A stretch of 64,000 nt of DNA, taken from Nannocystis exedens. GTDB taxonomy: Bacteria > Myxococcota_A > Polyangia > Polyangiales > Polyangiaceae. This document shows, in pieces, positions 8,533 through 17,937 of the stretch. The notes below the pieces were generated by a model. That model saw only the letters and a program-made list of their open reading frames with translations. It did not search any database and was not told where the DNA came from. Each line of letters opens with the position of its first letter. Within the stretch, counting starts at the first letter, position 1. The position numbers were made by a program, and so were the translations under genes. The DNA is taken from contig CAMAVR010000007.1 in assembly GCA_945861885.1 (NCBI GenBank), positions 1 through 64,000 on the forward strand, in the 5' to 3' direction.

Positions 8533-10503
8533 TTAGCGGTATGGCAACAGTGTCACCTGTTGCCCGCCAACCGCGCGGTAGTAACTGCGATTCGGATACT
8601 TTTCTCTTACGCATTTCACATCGATGTCACGCAAAATGAGAACATCCGGTGGAGGATTTCTCGGCAAATTTTGTGTTAGATCGAGCGGCTTCGTGATGAC
8701 GTCGCCGTGCCGGATAAAAACGATGGCATTGTGAAGATCGCTGTCGGCGACGGCTCGTACTGGTGCAGATATCCCAGCAAGTTCCGTCCGCACTTTTGGA
8801 TAGACAGCAAAGCCGAAGCGAGCAACTGCAGCGAGCATTGCGACGGCTACAATCGCAAACGGAGCGCAGCGACGCCACCCGTCGAGTGAGGCGACAATTA
8901 CGGAGCGATACAGGGGGGCGAGGGCCAACCCCGTCCCCACGCTCATCATTACGAGCGCCGGGAGCTGATATCGCGGTCCGTAAACGTCGCCTTGGCGGCC
9001 CGTGCCACCAAATTCGACCCATGCGTAAAAGGCCCACAGCGAACATGTCCCCACGCAAAGCATTACCATACTCGCCTGGCCACGACCGCGCGTTCGGGAT
9101 AGCCCCGCTAGTGCGAGCGCCGGTGCGGCGGGAAGCCATGCAAACGCACCGATCGCCAGCGGCACCGCATCTTTCCACTGGTGTGGCTGCGGCATGCTCA
9201 TTCGAAAAGCTAGGCCCGGCCAAAACAGACTGGCAATCGAATAGCCTGTTTTAAACCACACGCCCAGCTGAAGACGCAGGACTATTAGCGTCAAAATACC
9301 AAAGGAGGCGAAGGCGATGGCCGCAAAACTAGCGGCCCGACGCGTTAACGGCTCACGAATCGCCTGGTATGCGACAAATAGTATGACCGGCCAACTGAGA
9401 AAGACGCCATCAACCGGCCGAGTTGCTATCGCTAGCGCTACAACGCTGCCAAAAACCAAGCCCCAGCACATGCGCACCAAGCCGGATACAGGTTCGCGAA
9501 ACGAAGTCATCGCCAACGCGGCCTCCAACATCCAGGCAAATTCGGCACAAACCGCGATTTGTGAAAAGCGCGATGCGCCGTGAAGAACCATATTCCAACC
9601 AAGTACCGCGCAAAACGCTGCCATCAGCCCGGCCGCACGAACCTCCGCTTGATTGAGAGATGACTCTCTGGCCATTCGACGAGCAAGCCGCGCAATTCCG
9701 ATGGCTGTGATCGCGAAGAAAAAAGGCCCTGCAAACCATGAAGCGCCGACAGCTTGAAACGGCGTCATCAGAAATGGCCAACCCGGCGTGTATTGAGAAA
9801 ACGAACGCCCTTGCCAAAAGAATATCCAAAACGAGCGAAACGCCTCTGCGCAATCAGGAACCTGCCCAAACGCTTTAAACTGAGCAAACAGATCCGCCTG
9901 AAACGTGTTTGCCCATTCGTCGGCGGTGGCACATTGACGGAGCAACACAAACGTTGATGCCAGCACCGCGATCGTCAAAGCACCGAAAAAAATGCAAAGG
10001 TCTTCGCGTAAGTAACTAAACTTGGTGGACGAATCAGCGAAGCCTTGGCGACCAGGTAACGTGTCGAACGAGCCTCCTCTATCAACTCGCCTCATGTGGA
10101 GGCCGAGCCAAATCCCCTGAGCAACCAGAGAAAGCGCTGCAATTTCCGCTTCCGATGCCGGTAAAAAGCCTCCCAAAGCCGCAAGCGGAGGAAGCATCGT
10201 TAGGCTGACGATGCCGTCCCAAACGAAGCGATTCATGCATGTCGCGATAGCGCTTAGCACCGCCCCCAACGCGCAAACCGACAGCATAAGAACACTGGCG
10301 TTTTCTACCCGAAACCCACAACCCGCGAGCATGGCCGGAAAGACGGGCACGAGGGCCGACAGAAATACCCCAGCAACAAACAAAAGTGTCGCAAGCCCCG
10401 AACGAAAGCGCGAACGAACGAGAAGCGCCGCAAATGTCAGCGCTACCGCACTCTGAGCAACTGCGATCGCCTGACTAGTTTCTGCGATAAATGGACTTTG
10501 CAT
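8533..10503 (-). CDS. Large polytopic membrane protein, GT39/GT-C-like
   Basis: A 656-residue membrane protein with more than a dozen hydrophobic segments. A loop about 190 residues in contains the block SQYTPGWPFLMTPFQ, which resembles the Y-P-P-x-W-P-L-L motif of ArnT/PMT-like glycosyltransferases. Role inferred: sugar transfer from a polyprenyl donor. I chose the ATG at 10503; the reading frame stays open for 38 more codons upstream, but that extension is hydrophilic and lies in the divergent gap before the 10660 fragment. Ribosome-binding site weak. It precedes the GT2 gene at 8439 by 93 bp on the same strand. Confidence 0.65.
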   Translation of the reverse strand: MQSPFIAETSQAIAVAQSAVALTFAALLVRSRFRSGLATLLFVAGVFLSALVPVFPAMLAGCGFRVENASVLMLSVCALGAVLSAIATCMNRFVWDGIVSLTMLPPLAALGGFLPASEAEIAALSLVAQGIWLGLHMRRVDRGGSFDTLPGRQGFADSSTKFSYLREDLCIFFGALTIAVLASTFVLLRQCATADEWANTFQADLFAQFKAFGQVPDCAEAFRSFWIFFWQGRSFSQYTPGWPFLMTPFQAVGASWFAGPFFFAITAIGIARLARRMARESSLNQAEVRAAGLMAAFCAVLGWNMVLHGASRFSQIAVCAEFAWMLEAALAMTSFREPVSGLVRMCWGLVFGSVVALAIATRPVDGVFLSWPVILFVAYQAIREPLTRRAASFAAIAFASFGILTLIVLRLQLGVWFKTGYSIASLFWPGLAFRMSMPQPHQWKDAVPLAIGAFAWLPAAPALALAGLSRTRGRGQASMVMLCVGTCSLWAFYAWVEFGGTGRQGDVYGPRYQLPALVMMSVGTGLALAPLYRSVIVASLDGWRRCAPFAIVAVAMLAAVARFGFAVYPKVRTELAGISAPVRAVADSDLHNAIVFIRHGDVITKPLDLTQNLPRNPPPDVLILRDIDVKCVREKYPNRSYYRAVGGQQVTLLPYR

Positions 10504-10659
10504 ATGCTGAGATCGAATGTGAGAACCAATTTCTGTGGGCGTAGTCTCATAAGTCAAACGCGGCCCCCTTCCCACTTTTAACTGATATCCCCCTCGACAA
10601 AAAACCCCTAATGACAACCGATCCGCTATATCGGATGGCGATAAACGCGAGGAGTCGAA

Positions 10660-11168
10660 TTGAAGCCGATGCTACGTACGATATTTGCTTGGATAGCGGC
10701 CGGGGGACTAGCCATAATACTCGTCGCGCGATGCATCATCCTATCCCCCAAGAGACTGTTTTGGGGCGACGAGATACTTACATGGTACGTTGTAAATGCG
10801 CCGCTCGATCGCGTGTATGTGGCGGCTGGGGACACAATTAGTTCATCACCGCCACTATTTTTTATCATCGCCTGGGCGTGGAGACACATGTTCGGCATGA
10901 ACGTGCTATCCCTGCGGTTGCTTTCAGCGATTGTCGTCGCAGCGTCACTTTTAGTTGTTTTCGGCGTACTTCGGGCGGCTTACGGCAAGCTTCGCAAGAC
11001 TCCCAAGTTTTTACGATGCTTATCGAGAACGACGATTTTGTATTGATCACTCCTTCCAAGGCGGGCGAGAAGATTTTGGCCCACCAAGCCCGCGCCACCA
11101 GGCAATACTATCTTTTTCAACCGAATTGCCTTTTGCTGTTTCCGAGCTTTGCAGCCACGATAATTTGA
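10660..11168 (+). pseudogene. Truncated GT-C glycosyltransferase remnant
   Basis: A TTG start at 10660 with a strong GAGGAG site opens a 128-codon frame. Its first ~110 residues look like the N-terminus of a GT39-like enzyme: TM1, then FWGDEILTWYVVNAPLD, then SSPPLFFIIAWAWRHMFG and LSLRLLSAIVV. The homology stops at AAYGKLRK, and the frame ends 12 residues after that. In another frame downstream, to about 11168, a short stretch (LIENDDFVLITPSKAGEKIL) could be the C-terminus of a similar protein, which would mean a large internal deletion plus a frameshift. The 3' part overlaps the end of the minus-strand methyltransferase. An intact short protein cannot be excluded. Confidence 0.6.
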
Positions 11169-11923
11169 AACCCGAGCAATTCAGGCCATAGGGAACATAT
11201 TTTCTGTTCGATTGGCTCAATCGCCCGCTCATACAGCTGATATGCGCGGGATCGAGGGAGCGATAGGTGGTCGCCCTTCGCAACGTCACGCTCGAAGAAG
11301 CGGCGAAGTATCGGCGCTGCCGATTGCACAATTGCAGGGCTGCATCGGATGTCGATTGGGCCTAAATGAGCGTTGGCAAGCAGTTGAAGTAAGGACCTCC
11401 GCGTATAAAAGCGCAGATGGGTGCGATCATAGAGCCCTGACCACGCGTAATCGAAGCGCCCGAAGAGAGTGAATATGCGATTATACCAAACAGCGTAATT
11501 TGGCACGGAGATTACCCACAAGGCATCTTGGACGGCACGGATGCCGGTCAGTTCACGCAAAAATCGCATCGGATCGGCAATATGTTCCAACACATCCGAA
11601 AGCACGACCGCATCGAACGGCGCTTGGGATGCTGAGGCAGCCCACTCTTGCGCGTCGCCAGTGACAACCTCGTCACAAACTTCGCGGGCTAGTGCCGCGG
11701 CCTGCGCATTTGGTTCAATTCCAACAATTGTGGCTTCAGGGTATTTTTTGCGAAACGCGCGGGCGTTAGCACCGGCGCCACAGCCGACGTCAAGAATGCG
11801 ACCTCGTGGATTTGCCTGAAACCCGTGATCGGCAAGTAAATCAAGCAGGACGTTGTTCGGACGCTCTACGTAAGAGTAACCAACCTGCGCAAGATCGAGA
11901 GGGAATGGCTGAATCGTACTCAT
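11117..11923 (-). CDS. Class I SAM-dependent methyltransferase
   Basis: A 268-residue cytoplasmic methyltransferase: motif I ILDVGCGAGAN (43-53), the acidic IVGIEPN (66-72) and SDVLEHI (109-115), followed by an SVPN loop. The start codon overlaps the stop of the preceding GT2 gene by 4 bp (ATGA), so the two are translationally coupled and probably act on the same glycan or lipid-linked intermediate. It resembles methionine-biosynthesis-MetW-like or glycan methyltransferases, which are hard to separate by sequence. It is distinct from the methyltransferase at 3676-4548, with only motif-level similarity. Confidence 0.85.
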   Translation of the reverse strand: MSTIQPFPLDLAQVGYSYVERPNNVLLDLLADHGFQANPRGRILDVGCGAGANARAFRKKYPEATIVGIEPNAQAAALAREVCDEVVTGDAQEWAASASQAPFDAVVLSDVLEHIADPMRFLRELTGIRAVQDALWVISVPNYAVWYNRIFTLFGRFDYAWSGLYDRTHLRFYTRRSLLQLLANAHLGPIDIRCSPAIVQSAAPILRRFFERDVAKGDHLSLPRSRAYQLYERAIEPIEQKICSLWPELLGFQIIVAAKLGNSKRQFG

Positions 11924-13149
11924 GAATGATCCAAAGCGTTCGACGCAGATGGCTTAGTTGATAAGAGCGCCGCGTGGAGCACGAGCATAAAGCCAAATGT
12001 CGAAAATCCGACAATAAGTGCGAGAAGACCCGCTACGCCCGCGAACGTTGATGCGTCGAGCTCTGAGAGACGAAACCCACTCGCAACGTATCGATATAAA
12101 AGCGGCATCGCCAACGCCGCTCCTCCGACAAAAATCACGGCGCTCAACAGCGTCGTCCGGGTGTACGGAAACAGTCGTGCCCAGCGGCGCCTCGAATCGC
12201 CGACCTGATCATAGAGAACCTGCGCGATGATCCCAAGATACACGCTCTCGATGCCGACAACGGCCAGACAAACGCCAAGAAACATCCAATGAAGCGATAG
12301 AGTAATCGGACCGACGGTTATTGGACCAAATGCAACGACGGCCGTCAAAACGAGCCCGACTAGTCCAACGACAATTCCCGGACGAAATAGAAAGAAATCC
12401 GCGCCAAAAATAAACATTGCACGTAAATTGATCCATCCTGCGTGCCAGGGAGAAAACCAACCGGATCGGCGGTGATGGCTCAGTCTGCCATCGCGATCTT
12501 TCAGGAAACGGATTGGTACTTCGGACGTACGAAGCTTCATATGAACTGATTTCAGAACTAGCTCCGACGCATATTCCCAAGATTGCGACTGCAAACCGAG
12601 CCGCCGAAACGCATCCGCCGAAATCCCGCGCATGCCGCAATGAATGTCCGAGAAGCGCGAGCTGTACATGACATTGAGAATCCACGTCGTAAGTGGCGTG
12701 CCAAAATAGCGATGTAGCGTCGGCATCGCACCTGGCTCAATGTAGCCCGCGTAACGCGACCCCATAATGTACTCATACCCTTCGCGAAACTTATCGACGA
12801 ACGGTTTCAGTTCGCGGAAGTCATACGTGCAGTCACAATCGCCCATCAAAATGTAGCGCCCACGCACAAAAGGCAACGCATCGATGTATGCCCGTCCAAG
12901 CCCCCGCTTGGGCGTGCTTACGACATAGGCCCCCTTTGAGAGTGCAATTTCTGCCGTCTTATCAATACTGCTGTCAACGATAAGAATTTCGCCAACCACG
13001 CCGGCGCGCGTCATCCCCTCCTGACACCAGTCGATGAATTCGCCAATCGTCAACTCTTCGTTGAGCGCTGGCACTACGATCGACAGCTCAGGTTCGTTTA
13101 CTGGATGCGCCGGAATTCGAAGAATTGCGTCTTTGCTGCGCTCGCTCAT
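11920..13149 (-). CDS. GT2 glycosyltransferase with C-terminal membrane segments
   Basis: A 409-residue protein. The GT-A domain has LSIVVPALNEE (22-32), ILIVDSS (55-61) and the metal-binding GDCDCTYDF (103-111), then HCGMRG and RDGRLSHHRRSG. From about residue 235 it is hydrophobic, with four or five TM helices. This architecture matches the membrane-anchored polyprenyl-phosphate glycosyltransferases of archaea and bacteria (DPM1-like domain plus GtrA-like or short TM region). It is the first gene of a two-gene operon with the methyltransferase that follows. GGGGAG lies about 10 bp before the ATG. Confidence 0.82.
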   Translation of the reverse strand: MSERSKDAILRIPAHPVNEPELSIVVPALNEELTIGEFIDWCQEGMTRAGVVGEILIVDSSIDKTAEIALSKGAYVVSTPKRGLGRAYIDALPFVRGRYILMGDCDCTYDFRELKPFVDKFREGYEYIMGSRYAGYIEPGAMPTLHRYFGTPLTTWILNVMYSSRFSDIHCGMRGISADAFRRLGLQSQSWEYASELVLKSVHMKLRTSEVPIRFLKDRDGRLSHHRRSGWFSPWHAGWINLRAMFIFGADFFLFRPGIVVGLVGLVLTAVVAFGPITVGPITLSLHWMFLGVCLAVVGIESVYLGIIAQVLYDQVGDSRRRWARLFPYTRTTLLSAVIFVGGAALAMPLLYRYVASGFRLSELDASTFAGVAGLLALIVGFSTFGFMLVLHAALLSTKPSASNALDHS

Positions 13150-13522
13150 ACACTCGACTCCCCCTCGCGGCCACGTTTCTCTTTTATCGCGTCAAAGGCC
13201 AGGCCTGCGAGCGCGTATCTCTTGTGAGCAATAATCATGTACTACATCCGACATCGAGCAATCGACCCTTTGTTGGATTGGCAAGCCTGCTAAACTTCGC
13301 CTCCACGAGTGAGCACCGCAAGTCCGGCCAGCCGGCCGATTTTCGTGGTGCTCGCTTTGCTGACGCTAAAAAAAAACCTTCAGTCCAATTCATTGGCCGA
13401 TTCGATATACCTTGGGGTCAGGCGTGGATCTAGTTTCGTTTACGCTGTCGTTCAACCGGGAGCGTCCGGCGTCGTTTGAGCACCGTTACTAAGTACGTTC
13501 TAGTCTTCACAATGAGGTCCAA
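13150..13522. other. Gene-free divergent gap
   Basis: No convincing coding region is seen in these 373 bp between the minus-strand GT2 operon and the plus-strand 13523 gene. It contains one inverted repeat, GAGCACC at 13311-13317 with GGTGCTC at 13347-13353, enclosing a second GC-rich CCGGC/GCCGG stem. No T-tract follows on either strand, so it is not a standard terminator. An A-run lies at 13368-13376. The gap presumably holds both promoters, but no good -35/-10 pair was found by eye. Confidence 0.5.
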
Positions 13523-15475
13523 GTGGTTTTGATCGGCTCGTGGATTCTTCTCATTAGCCTTACGGGTTACGCATTCGTCGCAGCAACATCAATTGCGGTT
13601 CGGGCCTACGCAGGACGTACCAACTGTCGTGCGGAACTTGCACTGGCGTCGTGCGGACTATGGAATTTTCTGATTCTCATTCCCATCCATCTCTTGGGAG
13701 TTACAAATCATCTCACGTCAAAGACCGTTGCAATCGGTGCTTTTTTTACATTCACAATTGCACTTTTGGCGAGTTTTTTTCGAACAGAAAAGACTGCTCA
13801 TTTACGCCGGATTCGCGCGGCACTAATTTCATTCGCTCGCCTTCCATACGATGCGCTGGCTCACGCCGTTGGGGCGCGCAGCCTGGTTACTGTCGCCGTC
13901 CTCTATGTTATCGCCCTCTGGATATGGACCGGTTATCTTACGTATTTGCTGCCATCGGAAGGGTGGGACGCGATTTGGTACCACGAAACGATGATTGGCT
14001 ACGCCATTCAAAATCACGGATATCGGCCGGCAGATCTCGTCATGGGCTATATCCAACAGGCCAACGGCTATCCGCGTAATTGCGAGATGACCAGCCTATG
14101 GTTTGTTCTTTTTACCGATCGTACGTTTATCGAAATACCAAACAGCCTCGCCATCATTCCGATGCTTCTCGCCGTTTACGCAACGGCGATTCGCTACGGC
14201 TCGAGCAAGGTTGCCGCAATGGGCTGGGCTTGCGCCGTTGCGACCATGCCGGGCGCTGCCCTTCAACTGCGCACGACGTATATCGATTTGCACGTTGCTG
14301 CGATTTTACTCGGCGCGATTTTCTTCGCAACGAAACCTAATATGCAGCTTCGCGACGGATGGATGGCATCCGTTTGGCTATCGCTATTGGTCGGTGCGAA
14401 GAGCATGGCGATTGTTTGGGTCCCGGCTCTCGCACTCGTTGCCATTGCACTGCTCCCTTGGCGGCGGAAGCGATTCGCTGCATTTGCAACCATGCTGGGG
14501 TCGGCGGTTGTCGTGGCGCTCTGGGGCTCGGTAACGTATGTGCGAAACTGGTTTCTTTTTAAGAACCCTGTTTTCCCCATCGCCATAAATAATGAACGAT
14601 TTGGTATCCATTGGCCTGGCCCGATACAGTCAGATGGAGTGATTTTTTCCAAAAGTCTTAGCCAGACTCTCGCTGATATGATGGCGCCCCCAAATCCGGG
14701 TTTAGACTTTCCTGATACGCGCCAATTTGGTTATGGATTTGCATTTCCGTCGATTCTTCTACTGCTGGCGGGCATCGCGTTTACTGTTGCAGTTATCGTT
14801 TTTTTTCTGCAATGCGCAGGTCTCACTCGACGTCAATCAAATGGCAACGTGGGCAACCTTCTTCTCGTCATCCTAATCATGATTTACACGCTCGTCACAT
14901 CGCCTTGTCTGTGGGCATCACGCTACAATTTACATGTCTCCGCCGGAATTGCCTATCTTGTTCACTGGTTTGCGCACAAGCTTCGTTCGGTGCGATTCGA
15001 TGATGCCGCCTCACTTTTGGCAACATTTTCACATATGATTGGCCTCTATTGGGCAGCGCCTGGATTCGAAGTTAACTGGGCAAAGGCCCAGCAAATTGCT
15101 CGCGTGCCCGCACAACAGCGCGCCACCGAATCGATTATGAATTGGACAATTGCGGCTCCGACCGCAACCGCGCGCGATCGGGAGCTTACACCCGATACTC
15201 ATTCGTTCTTTACAGCGGGAGTCAACTTTCCATCGCTTCTATGGAACGAACAGTTTTCAAATCAGATTTACTATTTACCCACTGAATCGCCGAAGGAAGC
15301 GCTCTCAGTGTTGGAACGAAACCAGGCCAGCTGGGTCGCAGTACGCCAGGGAGAGGCGCTTGACAAACTGCTTCGAGCGCACCCCCAACGGTGGGAATTT
15401 ATTGGCAAGTTCGATCGCGACTCAAACGCCTTCCGCTCTCGCCCCCACGCTACCCCTTCCCCTTCCCACGATTAG
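13523..15475 (+). CDS. Polytopic membrane protein, GT-C-like; 3' end falls in the tal-tail repeat
   Basis: A 650-residue membrane protein with about 13 hydrophobic segments and a soluble tail of ~150 residues. A large loop after TM4 reads GWDAIWYHETMIGYAIQNHG, resembling the acidic first loop of GT-C glycosyltransferases. GTG start at 13523 with GAGG five bases upstream. The last three residues and the TAG stop lie inside a 77-bp copy of the 3' end of the transaldolase gene, so the natural C-terminus may have been replaced; the final residues (RPHATPSPSHD) are low-complexity and unlike the rest. Activity after such a change is unknown. Confidence 0.68.
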   Translation: MVLIGSWILLISLTGYAFVAATSIAVRAYAGRTNCRAELALASCGLWNFLILIPIHLLGVTNHLTSKTVAIGAFFTFTIALLASFFRTEKTAHLRRIRAALISFARLPYDALAHAVGARSLVTVAVLYVIALWIWTGYLTYLLPSEGWDAIWYHETMIGYAIQNHGYRPADLVMGYIQQANGYPRNCEMTSLWFVLFTDRTFIEIPNSLAIIPMLLAVYATAIRYGSSKVAAMGWACAVATMPGAALQLRTTYIDLHVAAILLGAIFFATKPNMQLRDGWMASVWLSLLVGAKSMAIVWVPALALVAIALLPWRRKRFAAFATMLGSAVVVALWGSVTYVRNWFLFKNPVFPIAINNERFGIHWPGPIQSDGVIFSKSLSQTLADMMAPPNPGLDFPDTRQFGYGFAFPSILLLLAGIAFTVAVIVFFLQCAGLTRRQSNGNVGNLLLVILIMIYTLVTSPCLWASRYNLHVSAGIAYLVHWFAHKLRSVRFDDAASLLATFSHMIGLYWAAPGFEVNWAKAQQIARVPAQQRATESIMNWTIAAPTATARDRELTPDTHSFFTAGVNFPSLLWNEQFSNQIYYLPTESPKEALSVLERNQASWVAVRQGEALDKLLRAHPQRWEFIGKFDRDSNAFRSRPHATPSPSHD

Positions 15476-15539
15476 CCCACGCGGTAGTTGAACTCGCGTA
15501 TCGTCTCTTCCGTCCGCGGGTGACCCGTCATCTTGCGCA
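15463..15539. repeat. Partial copy of the transaldolase 3' end (tal tail copy 1)
   Basis: These 77 bp match 17248-17323 (inside tal) at about 86% with one small indel. Read on the minus strand, they still encode HPRTEETIREFN, identical to the transaldolase C-terminus, but the frame is closed shortly afterwards and nothing recognisable of the enzyme lies upstream. The two copies are direct repeats that bracket the frameshifted GT-C gene at 15623-17175. This could be a footprint of insertion at the tal 3' end or of a tandem duplication followed by deletion. Confidence 0.8.
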
Positions 15540-15622
15540 TTGCATACTGCACCGACAAGAGCATCGCTGCCCTCATCGAGGGCCATCGCTGTCTCGGCCT
15601 CAGAAGCCCACCTCACACCGTT

Positions 15623-17175
15623 TTAGAGCGCGCAATTGCAATTGATCGCAAACACATTAAATGCCTCGGACACGTCTCTGGTTGGAGTGACAAATGACCT
15701 ACGATGATCGACGCACTTGGAAACGAGCGGCGTCGGCGAAAAGTCCGCGGTAGCCACCACAAAGACACGCTTAGGAGCGATGCGACACTCTTCGTGGACC
15801 AGCGGGTCAAGCGCGACCTGCTCGAGCCAGATGCGATCGGGCGGGTTGTAGCGCATGTACCGACCGCGGCCGTCGCGACTCCGGAGCGTGATGTCCCGGC
15901 GCCAGAACAGAAGGCCAATCGCAGCATAGTTAGTGTCGGCAATCACCCGCGCGTCGGCCGGAAGTCGCTGCGCTACCAATTTCGTTGAAACAAACGGGTA
16001 TGCTGCATCGGCCACGAAATGAAACTTTGCGGCGCGCCACTGCACCAAGAACCAGGGGCAATCAGCGCGAAACCGAGGAGTCCAAAGGCGCGAGCAGTGC
16101 CGCGCACTGACAAGTCATGCGCCAATAAGCCCGCCGTGATCACGATAACCGGGATAGTCAAGAAGACGTGATGCCGGTGATGTCCTTCGTAGCGATAAAT
16201 GAAGATGTACAGCAAGGGCGCCCAGGAGAGCAGCGCCCCGCCGAGGAGCACCAGCAATTCCGGCGCAAGGCGACCCGCGCGAACTCCTTCACCAATTACG
16301 ACAACCAAGAGTGCGCAAAGAAGAAAGCCTCCCACATGGCTTGAACTCTCGGCCATAGGGAAAGACCATCGCGCTTGCGGAAGCAACCCCGACATCACCA
16401 GCCGCGGCACGGAACCAACAGCCGACTCGACCGATACTGCGAACGGGACATTGCCAACAGGCGTTCGATTGGCATACGGCGCAATGATGTAGATGGTGAG
16501 AACCATTCCTGGCATCGCACTGACAGCGGTAGTGAGGAGCCGACCCCACTGCCCTCTCTTGCCTTGGAGCGCTCCAAACACCAACGCAACGGACAAACTA
16601 AGGCATCCAGCGTGTGTGGTCGTCGCACTTGCCAGCCCGGCGAGGACCCCTGCGCCCGCCACATGACGCAGCGATTGGTTCATCTTTTGGGCGCTGAAAA
16701 AGGCCGCCATTGATAAAAATGCCAGACCCATCCCCGCAGCGTATTGGCGCACAATCACGCCCAACTCGTAGGCGAACGAAAATGTCGTCGCGAATGCTAG
16801 TGTAACCAGTAGAGCGGCGGCACGCCCATTGCCGAGAACTCGCACTAACGCGAACGTGGCGCCAAGCAGCAATGCCTGGGAAATTGCCGCCACTAGGGTA
16901 AGGACTTCCAGATCGTCTGCGAAGCTGTAAAGAGCTTTTGCAAGAAAGTAGATCGCAGGCGTTGCCCCCTCAACACGACAAGCCTCCAACAAACCTGGCC
17001 ATGGCACTTCTCGCGCCGTGAGCAAAACCTGGATCTCGTCCCGCCATGGCTCATGGTAAACGTGCGAAAACCAGGCAACCACGGCCGCAACGATGAAAAT
17101 AATGGCGAGCGGGCCGCACTCGGCACCAATTGAGATGCCACGTGACCTTCTAGCGAGCCCAACACACGTGTTCAT
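15623..17175 (-). pseudogene. GT-C-like glycosyltransferase with a frameshift near 16040-16060
   Basis: The upstream frame encodes about 390 residues of a polytopic protein: TM1, a first loop with EPWRDEIQVLL, ATPAIYFLAKALY, then about nine TM segments. It leaves frame at about 16045. The -1-shifted frame continues without a break to 15623 and encodes a periplasmic C-terminal domain (ADAAYPFVSTKLVAQRL, VIADTNYAAIGLLFWRR, MRYNPPDRIWLEQV) of the kind these proteins normally carry. Together they would make one protein of about 515 residues. A one-base deletion in TTCTTGG is the simplest cause. Sequencing error is possible; no slippery heptamer with a stem-loop is evident. It lies 57 bp after tal and is probably the last gene of the rhamnose/heptose operon. 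Confidence 0.72.
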
Positions 17176-17231
17176 TGTCCATCCCGGCGTCAATGCCTGC
17201 ACCACCCGCAAACGGGGACACTATGGGATTC

Positions 17232-17897
17232 CTATGGCCCCTTCGCTTTCCCACGATTAGCCCAAGCGGTATTAAACTCGCGTATCGTCTCTTCCGTCCG
17301 CGGGTGCCAGAGCATCTTGCGCAAAATGGGCGGCGTCACGGTTGGCACATGCGCTCCAGCTTCGAGCGCTTCGTTCACATCGTGCATATGCCGAATTGAC
17401 CCCACAATGATCTTCGACGCGAGCCCTTCGCGATCGATCACTTTGCGGGTTGCTTCGATGATTGGCGCTGGGGAATAGCCTAGGTCGCGGACGCGGCCTG
17501 AGAAGATGCTGACGTATGTCGCTCCCGCTAGCGCTGCCAAATAGGCTTGGTTCATTGCCATTAGGCAGGTGACGTTTGTCTTTACGCCACGCTTTACCAA
17601 TTTATGAAGAACGCGCATTCCGATTTCGCTGAAGGGGACTTTGATGCAGATTCGCTTCGGATCCCATGCGTGGTACTGCTCCGATTCGGCCATCATTTGG
17701 GCTTCGGTTTCGGTTGTTAGTTCTACCGATACGTCGCCCCAGCTTACTTTTAGGATCTCGCGGATGCGTTCGCCTAGGTCGGCGTCGGGCGCTTCTTTTG
17801 CGATGATTAGCGGGTTGGTTGTTACCCCTGAAATGGCGCCCCATGCGAAGAGGTCTTGGACTTCTTTTGGATCGGAGCTGTCAATAAATAGAGCCAT
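17232..17897 (-). CDS. tal: Transaldolase, small TalC/FSA type
   Basis: A 221-residue cytoplasmic enzyme. TTNP at residues 26-29, the Schiff-base lysine in ICIKVPF (K86), the block TNVTCLMAMNQAYLAA and IIVGSIRH define the small transaldolase/fructose-6-phosphate aldolase family at normal length. Transaldolase interconverts fructose 6-phosphate plus erythrose 4-phosphate with sedoheptulose 7-phosphate plus glyceraldehyde 3-phosphate. Sedoheptulose 7-phosphate is the substrate of GmhA, encoded two genes upstream, so a dedicated supply role is an attractive inference. Ribosome-binding site GAGGAAG. Its 3' end is duplicated at 15463-15539. Some family members act mainly as fructose-6-phosphate aldolases; this cannot be decided here. 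Confidence 0.9.
   Translation of the reverse strand: MALFIDSSDPKEVQDLFAWGAISGVTTNPLIIAKEAPDADLGERIREILKVSWGDVSVELTTETEAQMMAESEQYHAWDPKRICIKVPFSEIGMRVLHKLVKRGVKTNVTCLMAMNQAYLAALAGATYVSIFSGRVRDLGYSPAPIIEATRKVIDREGLASKIIVGSIRHMHDVNEALEAGAHVPTVTPPILRKMLWHPRTEETIREFNTAWANRGKAKGP
17248..17323. repeat. tal tail copy 2 (inside the intact tal gene)
   Basis: The source copy of the direct repeat described at 15463-15539; it codes for the last ~25 residues of the intact transaldolase. Confidence 0.8.
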
Positions 17898-17937
17898 GCG
17901 CTTCCTCTACGATTGGTTTGCTGTTTAGTTATTTCAG

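Noticed and set aside
13368..13376. Terminator at the A-run in the 13150-13522 gap
   Set aside because: The nearby hairpin lies on the wrong side of the run for either strand.
16035..16065. Programmed ribosomal frameshifting in the GT-C gene
   Set aside because: No slippery heptamer or downstream structure stands out; mutation or sequencing error is simpler.
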